Below are positions 1 to 10,720 of a stretch of 64,000 nucleotides of DNA, piece by piece. The notes beneath the pieces are model-generated. The model worked only from the letters and a program-made list of their open reading frames with translations. It ran no database searches and was not told where the DNA came from. The stretch is from Phycisphaerae bacterium. GTDB taxonomy: Bacteria; Planctomycetota; Phycisphaerae; JAJVII01. The translations under genes were made by a program, and so were the position numbers. Within the stretch, counting starts at the first letter, position 1. Each line of letters starts with the position of its first letter. The stretch covers positions 1-64,000 of the forward strand of contig JAJVII010000004.1 of assembly GCA_022072085.1 (NCBI GenBank), given 5' to 3'.

Positions 1-259
1 TCGGCCGTCCAAATCCGTCGCTCAGCAGTCCCCGGCCACTCCGCAAGCCCACTCAAACCCGCCCTCGACCCGCCCTTCACGCCGCACACCGGCCAAAACT
101 CAGCACGTCATGAATAATCAGGGCTAGAGAGATGAGAAGTGTGTGCGGATCGGGGTTCACCCCGACCCGGGGTTTCATTCAGCGTGTTAACCGCGGCTGA
201 TACCGCGAACGGATGTACGAAGGCATCAGGATTCAGCTAATAGCTGAGGAGAAGCGATC

Positions 260-967
260 ATGGCGAGCAGGAGGGCAGGATTGGCCGTCGGGGTGCTGGC
301 GGCATGCGTGTTCGGTCTGACCGGCGCTGCCCATGCCGACAGCGTCACGTATACCACGAACTACGGCCCGCTCACGGTTCCCAATGCCACCACGCCGTTC
401 GCCCTGCCGTTGTTCGATCCGGCACTGGGCAACCTGGTCAAGGTGGAACTCCAGTTGGATGCCAACACGAGCAACGGTTCGATCGGCTGGGACAACGAGG
501 CCAACGTCTCCTCGACCGTTACTCTGGGCATCGGCTGCACGGTGACCGCGCAGGATCAGTTCAGCCTGATCAGTGCGCTGGTGGCCGTTCCCCTTCAGAC
601 CGGTGCGGGTTCGGTTGACGCCGACAACGATGGCGCCGCCGACTTCATTGGCAGCGACGCGTTCACCGTCAGCGGCGGGACCGGCAGCGACAGCGACAGC
701 GACTCGTCGACTGTCCCGGCGACGCTGCTCCAGTTCACGGGCACCTACGGGCACGGCACCAGCGAGACGTTCAACGTGAACGTGTCGTCCGTGGTTGAGA
801 CCTACCTGTCCACCAGCGGCGGGTACGGGCCGATCGATCCGGTCCCCGGCTCCACCAATGGCGTCCTGAAGGTCACCTACTACTACACCCCCGAGCCCGC
901 GACGCTGGGCCTGCTGGCGCTGGGCGGGCTGGGCGTGATGGCCCGCCGCCGTCGTCGCAGTGCGTAA
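260..967 (+). CDS. PEP-CTERM sorting domain secreted protein
   Basis: Signal peptide; C-terminus TPEPATLGLLALGGLGVMARRRRRSA is a PEP-CTERM tail. Confidence 0.9.
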   Translation: MASRRAGLAVGVLAACVFGLTGAAHADSVTYTTNYGPLTVPNATTPFALPLFDPALGNLVKVELQLDANTSNGSIGWDNEANVSSTVTLGIGCTVTAQDQFSLISALVAVPLQTGAGSVDADNDGAADFIGSDAFTVSGGTGSDSDSDSSTVPATLLQFTGTYGHGTSETFNVNVSSVVETYLSTSGGYGPIDPVPGSTNGVLKVTYYYTPEPATLGLLALGGLGVMARRRRRSA

Positions 968-995
968 AGTCCGATCGCTTTTTCCGCAAAGCACC

Positions 996-1022
996 AAGCC
1001 CAGGGCAGAACGCCCTGGGCTT
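996..1022 (+). terminator. Hairpin terminator after PEP-CTERM gene
   Basis: AAGCCCAGGGC / GCCCTGGGCTT 11-bp perfect stem followed by TTCTT. Confidence 0.8.
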
Positions 1023-1059
1023 CTTCGTGTACCGCGATTCGCGCGGACGCGGCCGCCGC

Positions 1060-2538
<1,479 letters not shown>

Positions 2539-2687
2539 TTATTACTGCTCCAGTCGAAGCGTCAGCCGGGAACAAAGATTATCATTATAGCAACTGACGC
2601 GACCGGGGAAACACGCCGGCTGGGCGCATGAAACAGGCCGCCGGCGGGTGCGGGCGGCCCGGAAACTTCCATCGCAGTGCAGCCGGT

Positions 2688-2873
2688 TCAGGGGACCAGC
2701 TTCGCACGCAACCGCTTGAGGCGGCCTTCCAGTTCCCCGATCTGGCGGTCGAGCACCTGCCGGTCCTTGTCGGTCCCGGCCGAGCCGCGCTTCTTGAGCA
2801 GTTCCTTCAGTTCGACTTCCACGCGCTCGACTTCTTCCAGCGTCTGGGCTTCCGGGTTGTACTCTTCAGACAT
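2688..2873 (-). CDS. Small coiled-coil hypothetical protein
   Basis: MSEEYNPEAQTLEEVERVEVELKELLKKRG...; AAGGAG RBS upstream of ATG. Confidence 0.6.
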   Translation of the reverse strand: MSEEYNPEAQTLEEVERVEVELKELLKKRGSAGTDKDRQVLDRQIGELEGRLKRLRAKLVP

Positions 2874-2981
2874 GGCGGGTCCGGCTCCTTTCAGTCGCAG
2901 GCGGGCCATCTCCGTGTCCAGGGGCTGCCGCGTCCCCACTACTCTACGATAGGCGCGCCGCTGGGGGCGGACAACGCGCCG

Positions 2982-3338
2982 TTACGTCCCCGGAGGGGCA
3001 CTGGATGTCACGACAATGTTATTGCGGACCAGCAGGACATAGTCCGGGTCTTCGGCCAGTTGGCCCGCACGTTCGCGCATCTCCTCGGTGGGGACCGTGC
3101 CCTGGAGGTAGACCACGCCGTCGCGGGCCTGCACCTCGACTAGAAACGGTCCGACCAGGTCGTCGGCGGCCAGACGGGCCTTGATGTCGCGGGCCAGCCA
3201 GGCGTCGCGATACTGAGCGTCGCCGGCTGCCGGCAGCGGCGAACTGTCGATCGGCGCGTCGCAGCCCCCCGCCAGCGCCGCGAGCAGCGCCATCCATCCA
3301 GCCGACAGAATCACGGACATTCGCGGTCGCATCAGCAT
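2982..3338 (-). CDS. BON domain lipoprotein
   Basis: Lipobox LAALAGGC; ARDIKARLAADDLV..VQARDGVVYLQGTVPTEEMRERAGQLAEDP resembles BON. Confidence 0.75.
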   Translation of the reverse strand: MLMRPRMSVILSAGWMALLAALAGGCDAPIDSSPLPAAGDAQYRDAWLARDIKARLAADDLVGPFLVEVQARDGVVYLQGTVPTEEMRERAGQLAEDPDYVLLVRNNIVVTSSAPPGT

Positions 3339-3381
3339 CAGTCAGGGCCTTTCGATCAGACGGTTTCGCGGATTCCCGGTG

Positions 3382-4122
3382 TCAGTAACCATCGGGCACT
3401 TGGGTCGGGGCGTCCTCCTCCCGCATTACGCCGTCCCTTCCGATCATAGGTACGAATCGGCATTGCAGCACGTCCCGGTTTACGAAATCTCGGGTGCCGC
3501 TTCCTCGCGTGATCTGCGTCAGCGTCTGGACCGACCCGCTGCCGATGGGCCCGACGAAGCGCCCGCCGACCGCCAGTTGCTCCAGCAGACCGGCCGGGGG
3601 GCGCGGGGCATAGGCGGTCAGCAGGATCGCGTCAAACGGCGCCTCCTCCGGCCAGCCGCCCGAGCCGTCGCCGACGCGGTAGGCTACGCGACGATAGCCC
3701 AGCCCGTCCAGGATCAGCCTGGCCTGCTGCTGGAGTTCGGACAGGCGTTCGACGGTGAACACGCAGCCGGCTGGTTTGTCGTCGCGGCAGCCGACCAGGT
3801 CTGCCAGCACCGCCGTCTGGTAGCCGCTGCCGGTCCCGATCTCCAGCACGCGGCTGCCGGGGGCGAGCGCGAGGAGCTGGCTCATGAGGGCGACCATGTA
3901 GGGCTGGCTGATGGTCTGCCCGCCTGCAATGGACAAGGCTGAATCGTCGTAGGCCCGGCTGCGCATGGGCGGGGCGACGAACCGCTCGCGCGGGACGAGG
4001 CTCATGGCCCGCAGCACACGCGGGTCGCGGATGCCCCTGGCCGCCAACTGCGACTCGACCATGGCGGCCCGCAGGCGGGCGTATTCGGCGTCCCAGTCGA
4101 GTTGTCGGCGGAGCAGAGCCAT
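3382..4122 (-). CDS. pcm: Protein-L-isoaspartate O-methyltransferase
   Basis: MVESQLAARGIRDPRVLRAMSLVPRERFV and VLEIGTGSGYQTAVLA motifs. Confidence 0.92.
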   Translation of the reverse strand: MALLRRQLDWDAEYARLRAAMVESQLAARGIRDPRVLRAMSLVPRERFVAPPMRSRAYDDSALSIAGGQTISQPYMVALMSQLLALAPGSRVLEIGTGSGYQTAVLADLVGCRDDKPAGCVFTVERLSELQQQARLILDGLGYRRVAYRVGDGSGGWPEEAPFDAILLTAYAPRPPAGLLEQLAVGGRFVGPIGSGSVQTLTQITRGSGTRDFVNRDVLQCRFVPMIGRDGVMREEDAPTQVPDGY

Positions 4123-4269
4123 GCGATAGGACCATTGTACATCCCCGGCGGCGCGACGGCCGACCGAATCGGCGCGTTGCCCTGACGGGCCGGGCGGTTT
4201 AGACTTACTCTCTCAGAGCGAACGTGTTGAGTTCTGGCGAAGCGCATCGCCGGTTCAAGAGCCCAAGAC

Positions 4270-5085
4270 ATGAGATTAGCCCGCCTGGAGAAACTCTCGG
4301 ACGCGCAGCGCTGCCAGTTTCTGCGCTCGCTGGTTCCCCAGGCCGAGTGGGACCAGGTCGGCCGACTCGGCGACCGTGCGGGCCCGGGCGTCGAGGACCT
4401 CCAGGTGATCCTCCGCCCGGAGCGCGGCGAGTTGAAGCTCCGCGTGCCAGCCAAGCGGATCGGCGGCGACTACGCGTTCCTGCTGGACCTCGACGAGCAC
4501 GGCCTGGGCGAGGTGGAGCTGGCGTTCATCCAGATCAACGACTTGGAGCGTCCGCGCTACAATATCGACGTGGACGAGCGCGGTCGGCCGACGCTGCTGG
4601 GCACAGCCAGGCGGAACATCCCCGAGGAAGTGCGGGCGATGGAGGCCGGCCTGGGCCCGGGCCAGGTCCGCCACGGGCTGCGGGCGTTCGACGATTTCTT
4701 CGAGAGGCTGTTGCGGTTCGCCGACACGGTCGGCTACGTGAACATCCTGCTCGAACCGCTGACCTATCACAACGCGCTGATGTACGAGCGGCACGGGTTC
4801 ATCTACATCCAGGGCCAGAAGGTCATGGAGGAAATCGACGAAGGCTTCCGGCCGGGCGGGCACTACGAGCGCCGGCTGGACGGCTCGACGCCGTTCCGCC
4901 GGCCGGGCAGCGGCGGCGACCAGCGGATGCGGAGCTGGGCGATTCACGACGGCATCCTCGGCCACCCGATGCCCGAACTGAAGATGGTCTACGTCCTGGG
5001 CCAGCCGACGCCGCGCGTTTCGACCTTCACTCAGACGCAGCCCGACGCCGCGACCGCCGGCGGGGCGGGGGGCAGCGAGCCATGA
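4270..5085 (+). CDS. Hypothetical protein (possible acyltransferase-like fold)
   Basis: 271 aa; stop overlaps next start as ATGA. Confidence 0.6.
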   Translation: MRLARLEKLSDAQRCQFLRSLVPQAEWDQVGRLGDRAGPGVEDLQVILRPERGELKLRVPAKRIGGDYAFLLDLDEHGLGEVELAFIQINDLERPRYNIDVDERGRPTLLGTARRNIPEEVRAMEAGLGPGQVRHGLRAFDDFFERLLRFADTVGYVNILLEPLTYHNALMYERHGFIYIQGQKVMEEIDEGFRPGGHYERRLDGSTPFRRPGSGGDQRMRSWAIHDGILGHPMPELKMVYVLGQPTPRVSTFTQTQPDAATAGGAGGSEP

Positions 5086-6071
5086 GAACCGGCTGGCTGA
5101 CCCATCCGCGATACATCGAGCACGACACCGGCCAGGGCCACCCCGAGCGGCCCGACCGGCTGCGGGCGATCTGCGCCGCGGTCGAGAAGGCCGGCCTGCT
5201 GGATCGGCTGACCGTCATCGAGCCGCGGGCGGCTGAGGAGGAGCACCTGCTCGCGGTGCACGAGAAGGACTACCTCGAGCGGCTGGAGGCGGCCTGCAAG
5301 ACCGGGGCCCGATACATCGACGTGCCGGACTCGGCTATCTGCCGCGACAGCCACGCGATCGCGCGGCTGTCGGCCGGGGCGGGCCTGGCGGCCATCGACG
5401 CGATCATGGACGGCCGCATCGACAACGCGTTCTGTGCGATCCGCCCGCCCGGCCATCACTGCGAAGTGGACCGGTCGATGGGGTTCTGCCTGCTGAACAA
5501 CGCGGCCATTGCGGCCCGCTACGCGCAGCGCGTCCACGGGCTGAGCAAGGTTCTGATCCTGGACTGGGACGTGCACCACGGCAACGGCACGCAACACATT
5601 TTCGAGAGCGACCCGACGGTCTTCTACTGCTCGCTGCACGAACACCCGAGCTTCTGCTATCCGGGCACGGGCTACGCGTGGGAAAAGGGCGAGGGCGCCG
5701 GCGAAGGCGCGACGCTGAACATCCCCATGCCGCCCAACTCGACCGACGCGGAGTACCAGGAGGCGTTCTTCAGCCGATTCCTGCCGGCGGCCCGGCAGTT
5801 CGACCCGGACCTGGTGATCGTGTCGGCGGGCTTCGACGCCCACGAGGACGACCCGCTGGCCAGTGAAGACCTCACGCAGGCGTGCTTCGACTGGATGGCC
5901 AAGCGGACCAAGGAACTGGCCCGCCAGTGCAGCGGCGGCCGCCTGGTCAGCCTGCTGGAAGGCGGCTACAACCTGGACGTCCTGGCGACCTGCGTCGTCT
6001 CGCACCTGCAAATCCTGTTGCAGGAGAGCGAGGAAGAGGACCTGATGCTGCTCAAGAGCGGACTGGGATGA
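5082..6071 (+). CDS. Histone deacetylase family protein
   Basis: GQGHPERPDRL, RPPGHHCEVDRSMGFCLLNNAAIAARYAQ, LDWDVHHGNGTQHIF, VSAGFDAHEDDPLA. Confidence 0.92.
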   Translation: MRTGWLTHPRYIEHDTGQGHPERPDRLRAICAAVEKAGLLDRLTVIEPRAAEEEHLLAVHEKDYLERLEAACKTGARYIDVPDSAICRDSHAIARLSAGAGLAAIDAIMDGRIDNAFCAIRPPGHHCEVDRSMGFCLLNNAAIAARYAQRVHGLSKVLILDWDVHHGNGTQHIFESDPTVFYCSLHEHPSFCYPGTGYAWEKGEGAGEGATLNIPMPPNSTDAEYQEAFFSRFLPAARQFDPDLVIVSAGFDAHEDDPLASEDLTQACFDWMAKRTKELARQCSGGRLVSLLEGGYNLDVLATCVVSHLQILLQESEEEDLMLLKSGLG

Positions 6072-6778
6072 CGGATTCCCGGCCTGCGCGTCGGCGGAGG
6101 TCGGAGGCGGTTTTCGGAGTGCAAGGCATGTTCGTCAGCGATCGAATGACACGTGACGTGGTGACTATCGACGAGAGCGGGACCGTCCGCGAGGCGGCCG
6201 AGCTGATCGCCGAGCGCCGCATCCATCAGCTTCCCGTCGTCCGCGAAAAGCAGTGTCTGGTCGGCATCGTCACCGATCGCGACCTGCGCAGCGTTCACGA
6301 CCCCGAGATGATGGCCGGTCCGGTGTCGGCCATCATGTCGCGCGACCCGATCACCGTCTGGCCCGGTTCGCCGCTGGAGGACGCCCTGCTGCTGCTCTAT
6401 CGCCACCGCTTCGGCGCCCTGCCCGTGACTGTGGCGGCGGCCCCGGACTGCTGCCTGGGCAAGGGCATGCACCGGCTGGTGGGCATCATCTCGCGGACCG
6501 ACATCCTGGCGGCGCTGATCGAGATGCTGGGCATCGAGGAGGCCGGCACGCGCATCGAAGTCGAATTGCCCGAACAGTCGGCCGTCGCCGTCGTCGGCGT
6601 CATCAACGCCGTCGCCCAGACGCAGACGCGCGTGGTCTCGCTGACGCTCTCGGGCCCGCGCGGCCGGCAGTCGCGGCGGCTCTACATCCGCCTGTCCACG
6701 ATCGACCCGCGGCGGGCCATCGACGCCCTGCGCGAGGCGGGCTACACGATCGCCCACCCCTCCTGCGACCTGATCTGA
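6068..6778 (+). CDS. Tandem CBS domain protein
   Basis: FVSDRMTRDVVTIDESGTVREAAELIAERRIHQLPVVREKQCLVGIVTDRDLR; ATGA overlap with HDAC gene. Confidence 0.88.
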   Translation: MTDSRPARRRRSEAVFGVQGMFVSDRMTRDVVTIDESGTVREAAELIAERRIHQLPVVREKQCLVGIVTDRDLRSVHDPEMMAGPVSAIMSRDPITVWPGSPLEDALLLLYRHRFGALPVTVAAAPDCCLGKGMHRLVGIISRTDILAALIEMLGIEEAGTRIEVELPEQSAVAVVGVINAVAQTQTRVVSLTLSGPRGRQSRRLYIRLSTIDPRRAIDALREAGYTIAHPSCDLI

Positions 6779-6806
6779 GCCTGAACTCGGAGTTGAAGCT
6801 GAAGGT

Positions 6807-7466
6807 TCATTCGGCCGGTTCTTGGTCGGTCGGCACCAGCTCCAGGCAGTGGAACTGGCCACGGCCTTTGTTGCGGGCGACCTCCAGCGCCTCGGCGGCC
6901 GATCGGATCAACGGCTCGCACGATTCGCCGATGTCTTCCGGGCGGCCGCTGGTGACGCCGATGGTTACCGTCATGGGAATGACCCGCTCGTTGACCATGA
7001 TGCGGTTGGATTCGACGGCTTTGAGGATGCGCTGGCTGAGCTGCTGGGGCCGGTTGGGCTGGCTGTTGTCCATGGCGATCGCGAATTCCTCCTCGCCGAA
7101 CCGCGCCAGCAGGTCGTAGTCGCGCACGATGGATCGCAGAATGTCGGCCAGGCCCGAAAGCACCAGGTCGCCGGCCATGTGCCCGTAACGCTCGTTGATC
7201 GAACGGAAGTCGTCGATGTCGACGATCGCCAGGCATACCATCTGCTTGAACCGCAACGCCCGACGCCACAGCCGCCCGAACGACGCGAAGAAGTAATCGC
7301 GGTTGGCCAATCCCGTCAACTGGTCGGTGATCTGCTGAAGCTCGATCTGCTCGCGCAGCCCGGTGACCTCGGCCTGGGCGTGGGTCAACTCGCGCAAGAG
7401 TTCCTCGCGGCTGAGTTCATCGAGCTTCCGGGAAGAGCGGGTATCCAACGTCATGGCAATTCCCAC
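6807..7466 (-). CDS. GGDEF domain protein with variant GEEEF active-site motif
   Basis: DQLTGLANRDYFFASFGRLWRRALRF, VDIDDFRSINERYGHMAGDLVL, RDYDLLARFGEEEFAI. Confidence 0.88.
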   Translation of the reverse strand: MGIAMTLDTRSSRKLDELSREELLRELTHAQAEVTGLREQIELQQITDQLTGLANRDYFFASFGRLWRRALRFKQMVCLAIVDIDDFRSINERYGHMAGDLVLSGLADILRSIVRDYDLLARFGEEEFAIAMDNSQPNRPQQLSQRILKAVESNRIMVNERVIPMTVTIGVTSGRPEDIGESCEPLIRSAAEALEVARNKGRGQFHCLELVPTDQEPAE

Positions 7467-7560
7467 CAGCTACGGCTATCCCCATGTGCGCATCGGGCGA
7501 TTGGGGTGGCGACTTTAGCTCCAGTCGGGGCGGCGGGAATCCGCGGCGGGGATGCGCGCC

Positions 7561-8631
7561 TTAACTGACGGACGTGAGAGGTTTTACATAGGATGACCGG
7601 ACGCTGCCGCTCTCGGAGGTGCTGCTCTTGAGGTCGCAGGGGTGGGCCTCGGGCGGCAGGTCGAAGTCGCGGCCGTACATCTCGGCGATGCAGGCCAACT
7701 CCTCAGCCGACAGATCCTCGGCCTCGGCGGCGGCGGCGAACTCACGGACCTCCGCCGGCGTGGTGATCGTCGGCAGGCAACTGGCCAGACCCGGCTGGGC
7801 CAGCAGCCACTTCAGCGCGAGTTGGCCGACCGTCATCCGCCGGTCGCCGGCGATCGGCCGAAGGGCCTCGACCTTGCGCAGCCCGAAGGTCAGCCAGTTG
7901 CGGTCGCGGAAGTTGCGGTGGTCGCCCTTCTCGAATTTCGTGTCGGCGGTGTAGATGTCCTTGAGGATGCCGGAGTGGTGCGGCACGCGGGCCAGCACCG
8001 CCCCGCCCGACTGGGCCGCCACTTCGCAGAACTCCCGCCCGGGATCCTGCTCCAGCATGTTGAAGACCGTCATCACGGCGTCCGCGCGGCGGTCGGCCAG
8101 CGCGGCGATGCCTTCCTCACGCCAGCCGATGGCCGGCCCCAGCGCCACGCCCCAGGCGCGGATCTTGCCCTCGTCGCGCAGCCGGTCCAGCGTCTCGAAC
8201 AGCTCGTCGCTGAACTGCGGCAGCTTGAGATTGTGCGTCTGGTAGAGGTCGATCACGTCGGTCCGCAGCCGTCGAAGCGAGTGCTCCAGGGCCTTGCGGA
8301 TGAACGGCGGGCTGAAGTCCTGCGGCCGCTCGCCGTGGCGGCTGCCGTCGCGCTTGGCTGGGGCGTTGTAGATGTCGTAGCCGAACTGCGTGCCCAGCGT
8401 GATGCGGTCGCGGCAGTCGGCGATGGCCTGGCCGACCAGTTCCTCGCTGCGGCCTTCGCCGTAGGCGTCGCCGGTGTTGATGAAAGTCATGCCCGCGTCG
8501 ATGGCGGCGCCGATCAGCGCCAGCGACTCGTCATCACTCCTGGCGCCCCACCAGCTCGTGCCCACGGTCCAGGATCCGAACCCGATCTGCGAGACCTTCA
8601 GGCCGCTGCGGGGCAGAATGTTGAACTTCAT
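7561..8631 (-). CDS. Aldo/keto reductase
   Basis: MKFNILPRSGLKVSQIGFGSWTVG..., FINTGDAYGEGRSEELVGQAI, DVIDLYQTHN. Confidence 0.9.
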   Translation of the reverse strand: MKFNILPRSGLKVSQIGFGSWTVGTSWWGARSDDESLALIGAAIDAGMTFINTGDAYGEGRSEELVGQAIADCRDRITLGTQFGYDIYNAPAKRDGSRHGERPQDFSPPFIRKALEHSLRRLRTDVIDLYQTHNLKLPQFSDELFETLDRLRDEGKIRAWGVALGPAIGWREEGIAALADRRADAVMTVFNMLEQDPGREFCEVAAQSGGAVLARVPHHSGILKDIYTADTKFEKGDHRNFRDRNWLTFGLRKVEALRPIAGDRRMTVGQLALKWLLAQPGLASCLPTITTPAEVREFAAAAEAEDLSAEELACIAEMYGRDFDLPPEAHPCDLKSSTSESGSVRSSYVKPLTSVS

Positions 8632-8643
8632 TACGCACACTCC

Positions 8644-8769
8644 GGGATCAGGGGTCAGGGGTCGGGGGTCGGGGGTCGGGGGTCAGGGGGCGGGGAGCGG
8701 GGGGTCGGGGAGGAATATACTTCAACGTCCGTTCTTCCCTAACCCCTCGGTCCCTGATCCCCGACCCCC
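8644..8769. repeat. Heptad-armed imperfect hairpin (GGGGTCN)n / (CCCNGAN)n
   Basis: Consecutive 7-mers GGGATCA GGGGTCA GGGGTCG GGGGTCG GGGGTCG GGGGTCA GGGGGCG...; opposite arm ccctgatccccgaccccc. Confidence 0.9.
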
Positions 8770-8810
8770 TTCTTCTCCGTGCTCTCCGCGCTTCCGTGGT
8801 GAACTTTGTT

Positions 8811-9617
8811 CTATCGCCGGCACTCGGCGTAGGTCTTGGCGGTCTCGTACAATCTTACGCAGGCCAGGCGGCTGCCCATGGCCGATTCGTCGGCCAGTTT
8901 GTCGAAGATCACCCGGGCGATGTTCTCCACCGTCGGGTTAAGCGACGCGAACTCCGGGCAGTCGAGGTTCAGGTGCTTGTGGTCGAAGGCGTCGACAACG
9001 GTCGATCGCACGGTCCGTTCAAATCGGCCGAGCGGCATCGCCCCCGGCTCGCCGCCGACGGTCACCTCCAGCAGGTAGTTGTGGCCGTGCCCGTTGGGAT
9101 TGGCGCACTTGCCGAAGGTGTCGCGGTTGTCCTGCTCGCTCAGTTGCGGCGACCAGAGCCGGTGGGCCGCGGCAAACTCGAACTGCTCGGTGAGGTAGAC
9201 CATCTTGCCTTCTCCCCGGTAGCTGATGTGGTGTTGAGGCGTCCAGCCCAGCGTCGCTGAGCCCAGACGACCGCCGCATGCGGTCCGAATCTCCGACTCC
9301 AGCATCGGCCAGGCCGACGCCAGCCATTGCCCCGGCTCGCGGTCGTTCTGCCGCACGCGGTCGGCGATCAGCGGGATCAGCCTGGCCCGGACGATCTCGT
9401 CGATGCGCTTGATGTTCATCAGGTAGCCGCTGGCCGGATCGGCGTGGCCGGCGATCTCCAGCGTCAGGCTGTAGTAGGGGGCCAGTCCGCTGGGCCGCGG
9501 CCATCCCGCGAAGCTGTTGGTCACTCCGCCGGAGATGGCTGCGTCCAGATCGTCAACCGGAAGGCTGAAGCGCACCTGCCTTCCCAGTCGGACAGTTCCG
9601 TCGGCCGATGGGTTCAT
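8811..9617 (-). CDS. 6-pyruvoyl-tetrahydropterin synthase / 6-carboxytetrahydropterin synthase (QueD-like), two PTPS-like domains
   Basis: C-terminal FEFAAAHRLWSPQL...FGKCANPNGHGHNYLLEVTVGG, DHKHLNLD..PTVENIA; N-terminal half shows a second PTPS-like pattern. Confidence 0.85.
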   Translation of the reverse strand: MNPSADGTVRLGRQVRFSLPVDDLDAAISGGVTNSFAGWPRPSGLAPYYSLTLEIAGHADPASGYLMNIKRIDEIVRARLIPLIADRVRQNDREPGQWLASAWPMLESEIRTACGGRLGSATLGWTPQHHISYRGEGKMVYLTEQFEFAAAHRLWSPQLSEQDNRDTFGKCANPNGHGHNYLLEVTVGGEPGAMPLGRFERTVRSTVVDAFDHKHLNLDCPEFASLNPTVENIARVIFDKLADESAMGSRLACVRLYETAKTYAECRR

Positions 9618-9675
9618 GGTGCCGCTATTGTAGATCGCCGGGCAGGGCCTTTCAAATTGCGGCGGAAAGAACGGC

Positions 9676-10710
9676 TCACTCGTTCGTTGCCGGCTGCGTG
9701 GTCGCGACGCGCTGCACGTCCAGCACGCCGCTGCGAATGTCGGCAACGGCCTTGTCCAGCCGCTCGACGGCGTCGGGTTTCAGCCGCGACCTGCCCGAGG
9801 GGGTGAGGTCGAACGCGACGCCGCCTTCGCGGAGCGAAAAGCGCAGTTTGTCCGGTGGGTCGCCCGCGCGGGCCCGGGCCAGGAGTTGCTGGAAGATGCG
9901 CCCCATGTCCACGCGGGCGGAGGCGACCAGTCGGCCGGTCGAATCCGCCGACGCCTGCCAGCCGTTGAGGACCAGGATGCCGGGACGCTCGGCGGCGGCG
10001 TCGATGGCCGACTGCGGCCAGGGCGTGAGGTTGAACAGCACGTCGGCGCCGGCGCGAATCTGTTCATCGGCGATCCGGCGGACGACGTTGGGCAGGGCCG
10101 GAAGCCTGGGCGAATCCAGGACCTGTACGGCCAGGCCGGCCGATCGAGCCCCATTGGCGAAAGCCGTGACCGCCTGCATGTCGTCGGGCGTGTTCATCGC
10201 CAGCGGCACGACGCGGCGGGTCTCGCTCAGGTGGGCTGCGATCAGCCCGCACAGGTAGCTCGGCTCGTCCAGGCGGATGTGGACGGAGTCAACCGGCACG
10301 CCGGTGTAGTTGGGCCCGATGCAGGCGATCCGGGCGGCGAACCGGGCGACGTCGCCGACCTGGAGCTCCGGCAGGTAGTCGGGAGTGAGCAGGACAATCA
10401 GGTCATGGCCGTCGCCGATCGCGTCGGCGATCGCCGGCTGAAGGGCCCCGACGGCCACCTCCCGCATGGACGTCGAAACGCCGGCGGTGTCAGCCAGGCG
10501 GTCCAGCCCCTCGCGGACGGCTGGGCCGATGCTCATCTCATCGAGCGGGCGCGGCGTGAACAGGATCACCTTGTCGACCTGACGCGGGGCGTAGCGTCGG
10601 GAGGCCGGCGCCGCGCTGGGCGGGCCGGCAGGCTTGCGCTGCTGCTGTTCGCGGCAGCCGCCCGACAAAGTCGCCAGCGCCAGGATCAGTGCCAGGCGGA
10701 GGGGCCGCAT
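9676..10710 (-). CDS. Lipoprotein, BMP/periplasmic-binding-protein-like
   Basis: Lipobox LATLSGGC; IGDGHDLIVLLTPDYL, YLCGLIAAHLSETRRV..., GADVLFNLTPWPQSAIDAAAE. Confidence 0.65.
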   Translation of the reverse strand: MRPLRLALILALATLSGGCREQQQRKPAGPPSAAPASRRYAPRQVDKVILFTPRPLDEMSIGPAVREGLDRLADTAGVSTSMREVAVGALQPAIADAIGDGHDLIVLLTPDYLPELQVGDVARFAARIACIGPNYTGVPVDSVHIRLDEPSYLCGLIAAHLSETRRVVPLAMNTPDDMQAVTAFANGARSAGLAVQVLDSPRLPALPNVVRRIADEQIRAGADVLFNLTPWPQSAIDAAAERPGILVLNGWQASADSTGRLVASARVDMGRIFQQLLARARAGDPPDKLRFSLREGGVAFDLTPSGRSRLKPDAVERLDKAVADIRSGVLDVQRVATTQPATNE

Positions 10711-10720
10711 CGGTCAGTCC

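Noticed and set aside
660-715. SDSDSD acidic run in the PEP-CTERM protein as a calcium-binding repeat
   Set aside because: Short Ser-Asp stretch only; insufficient for a domain claim.
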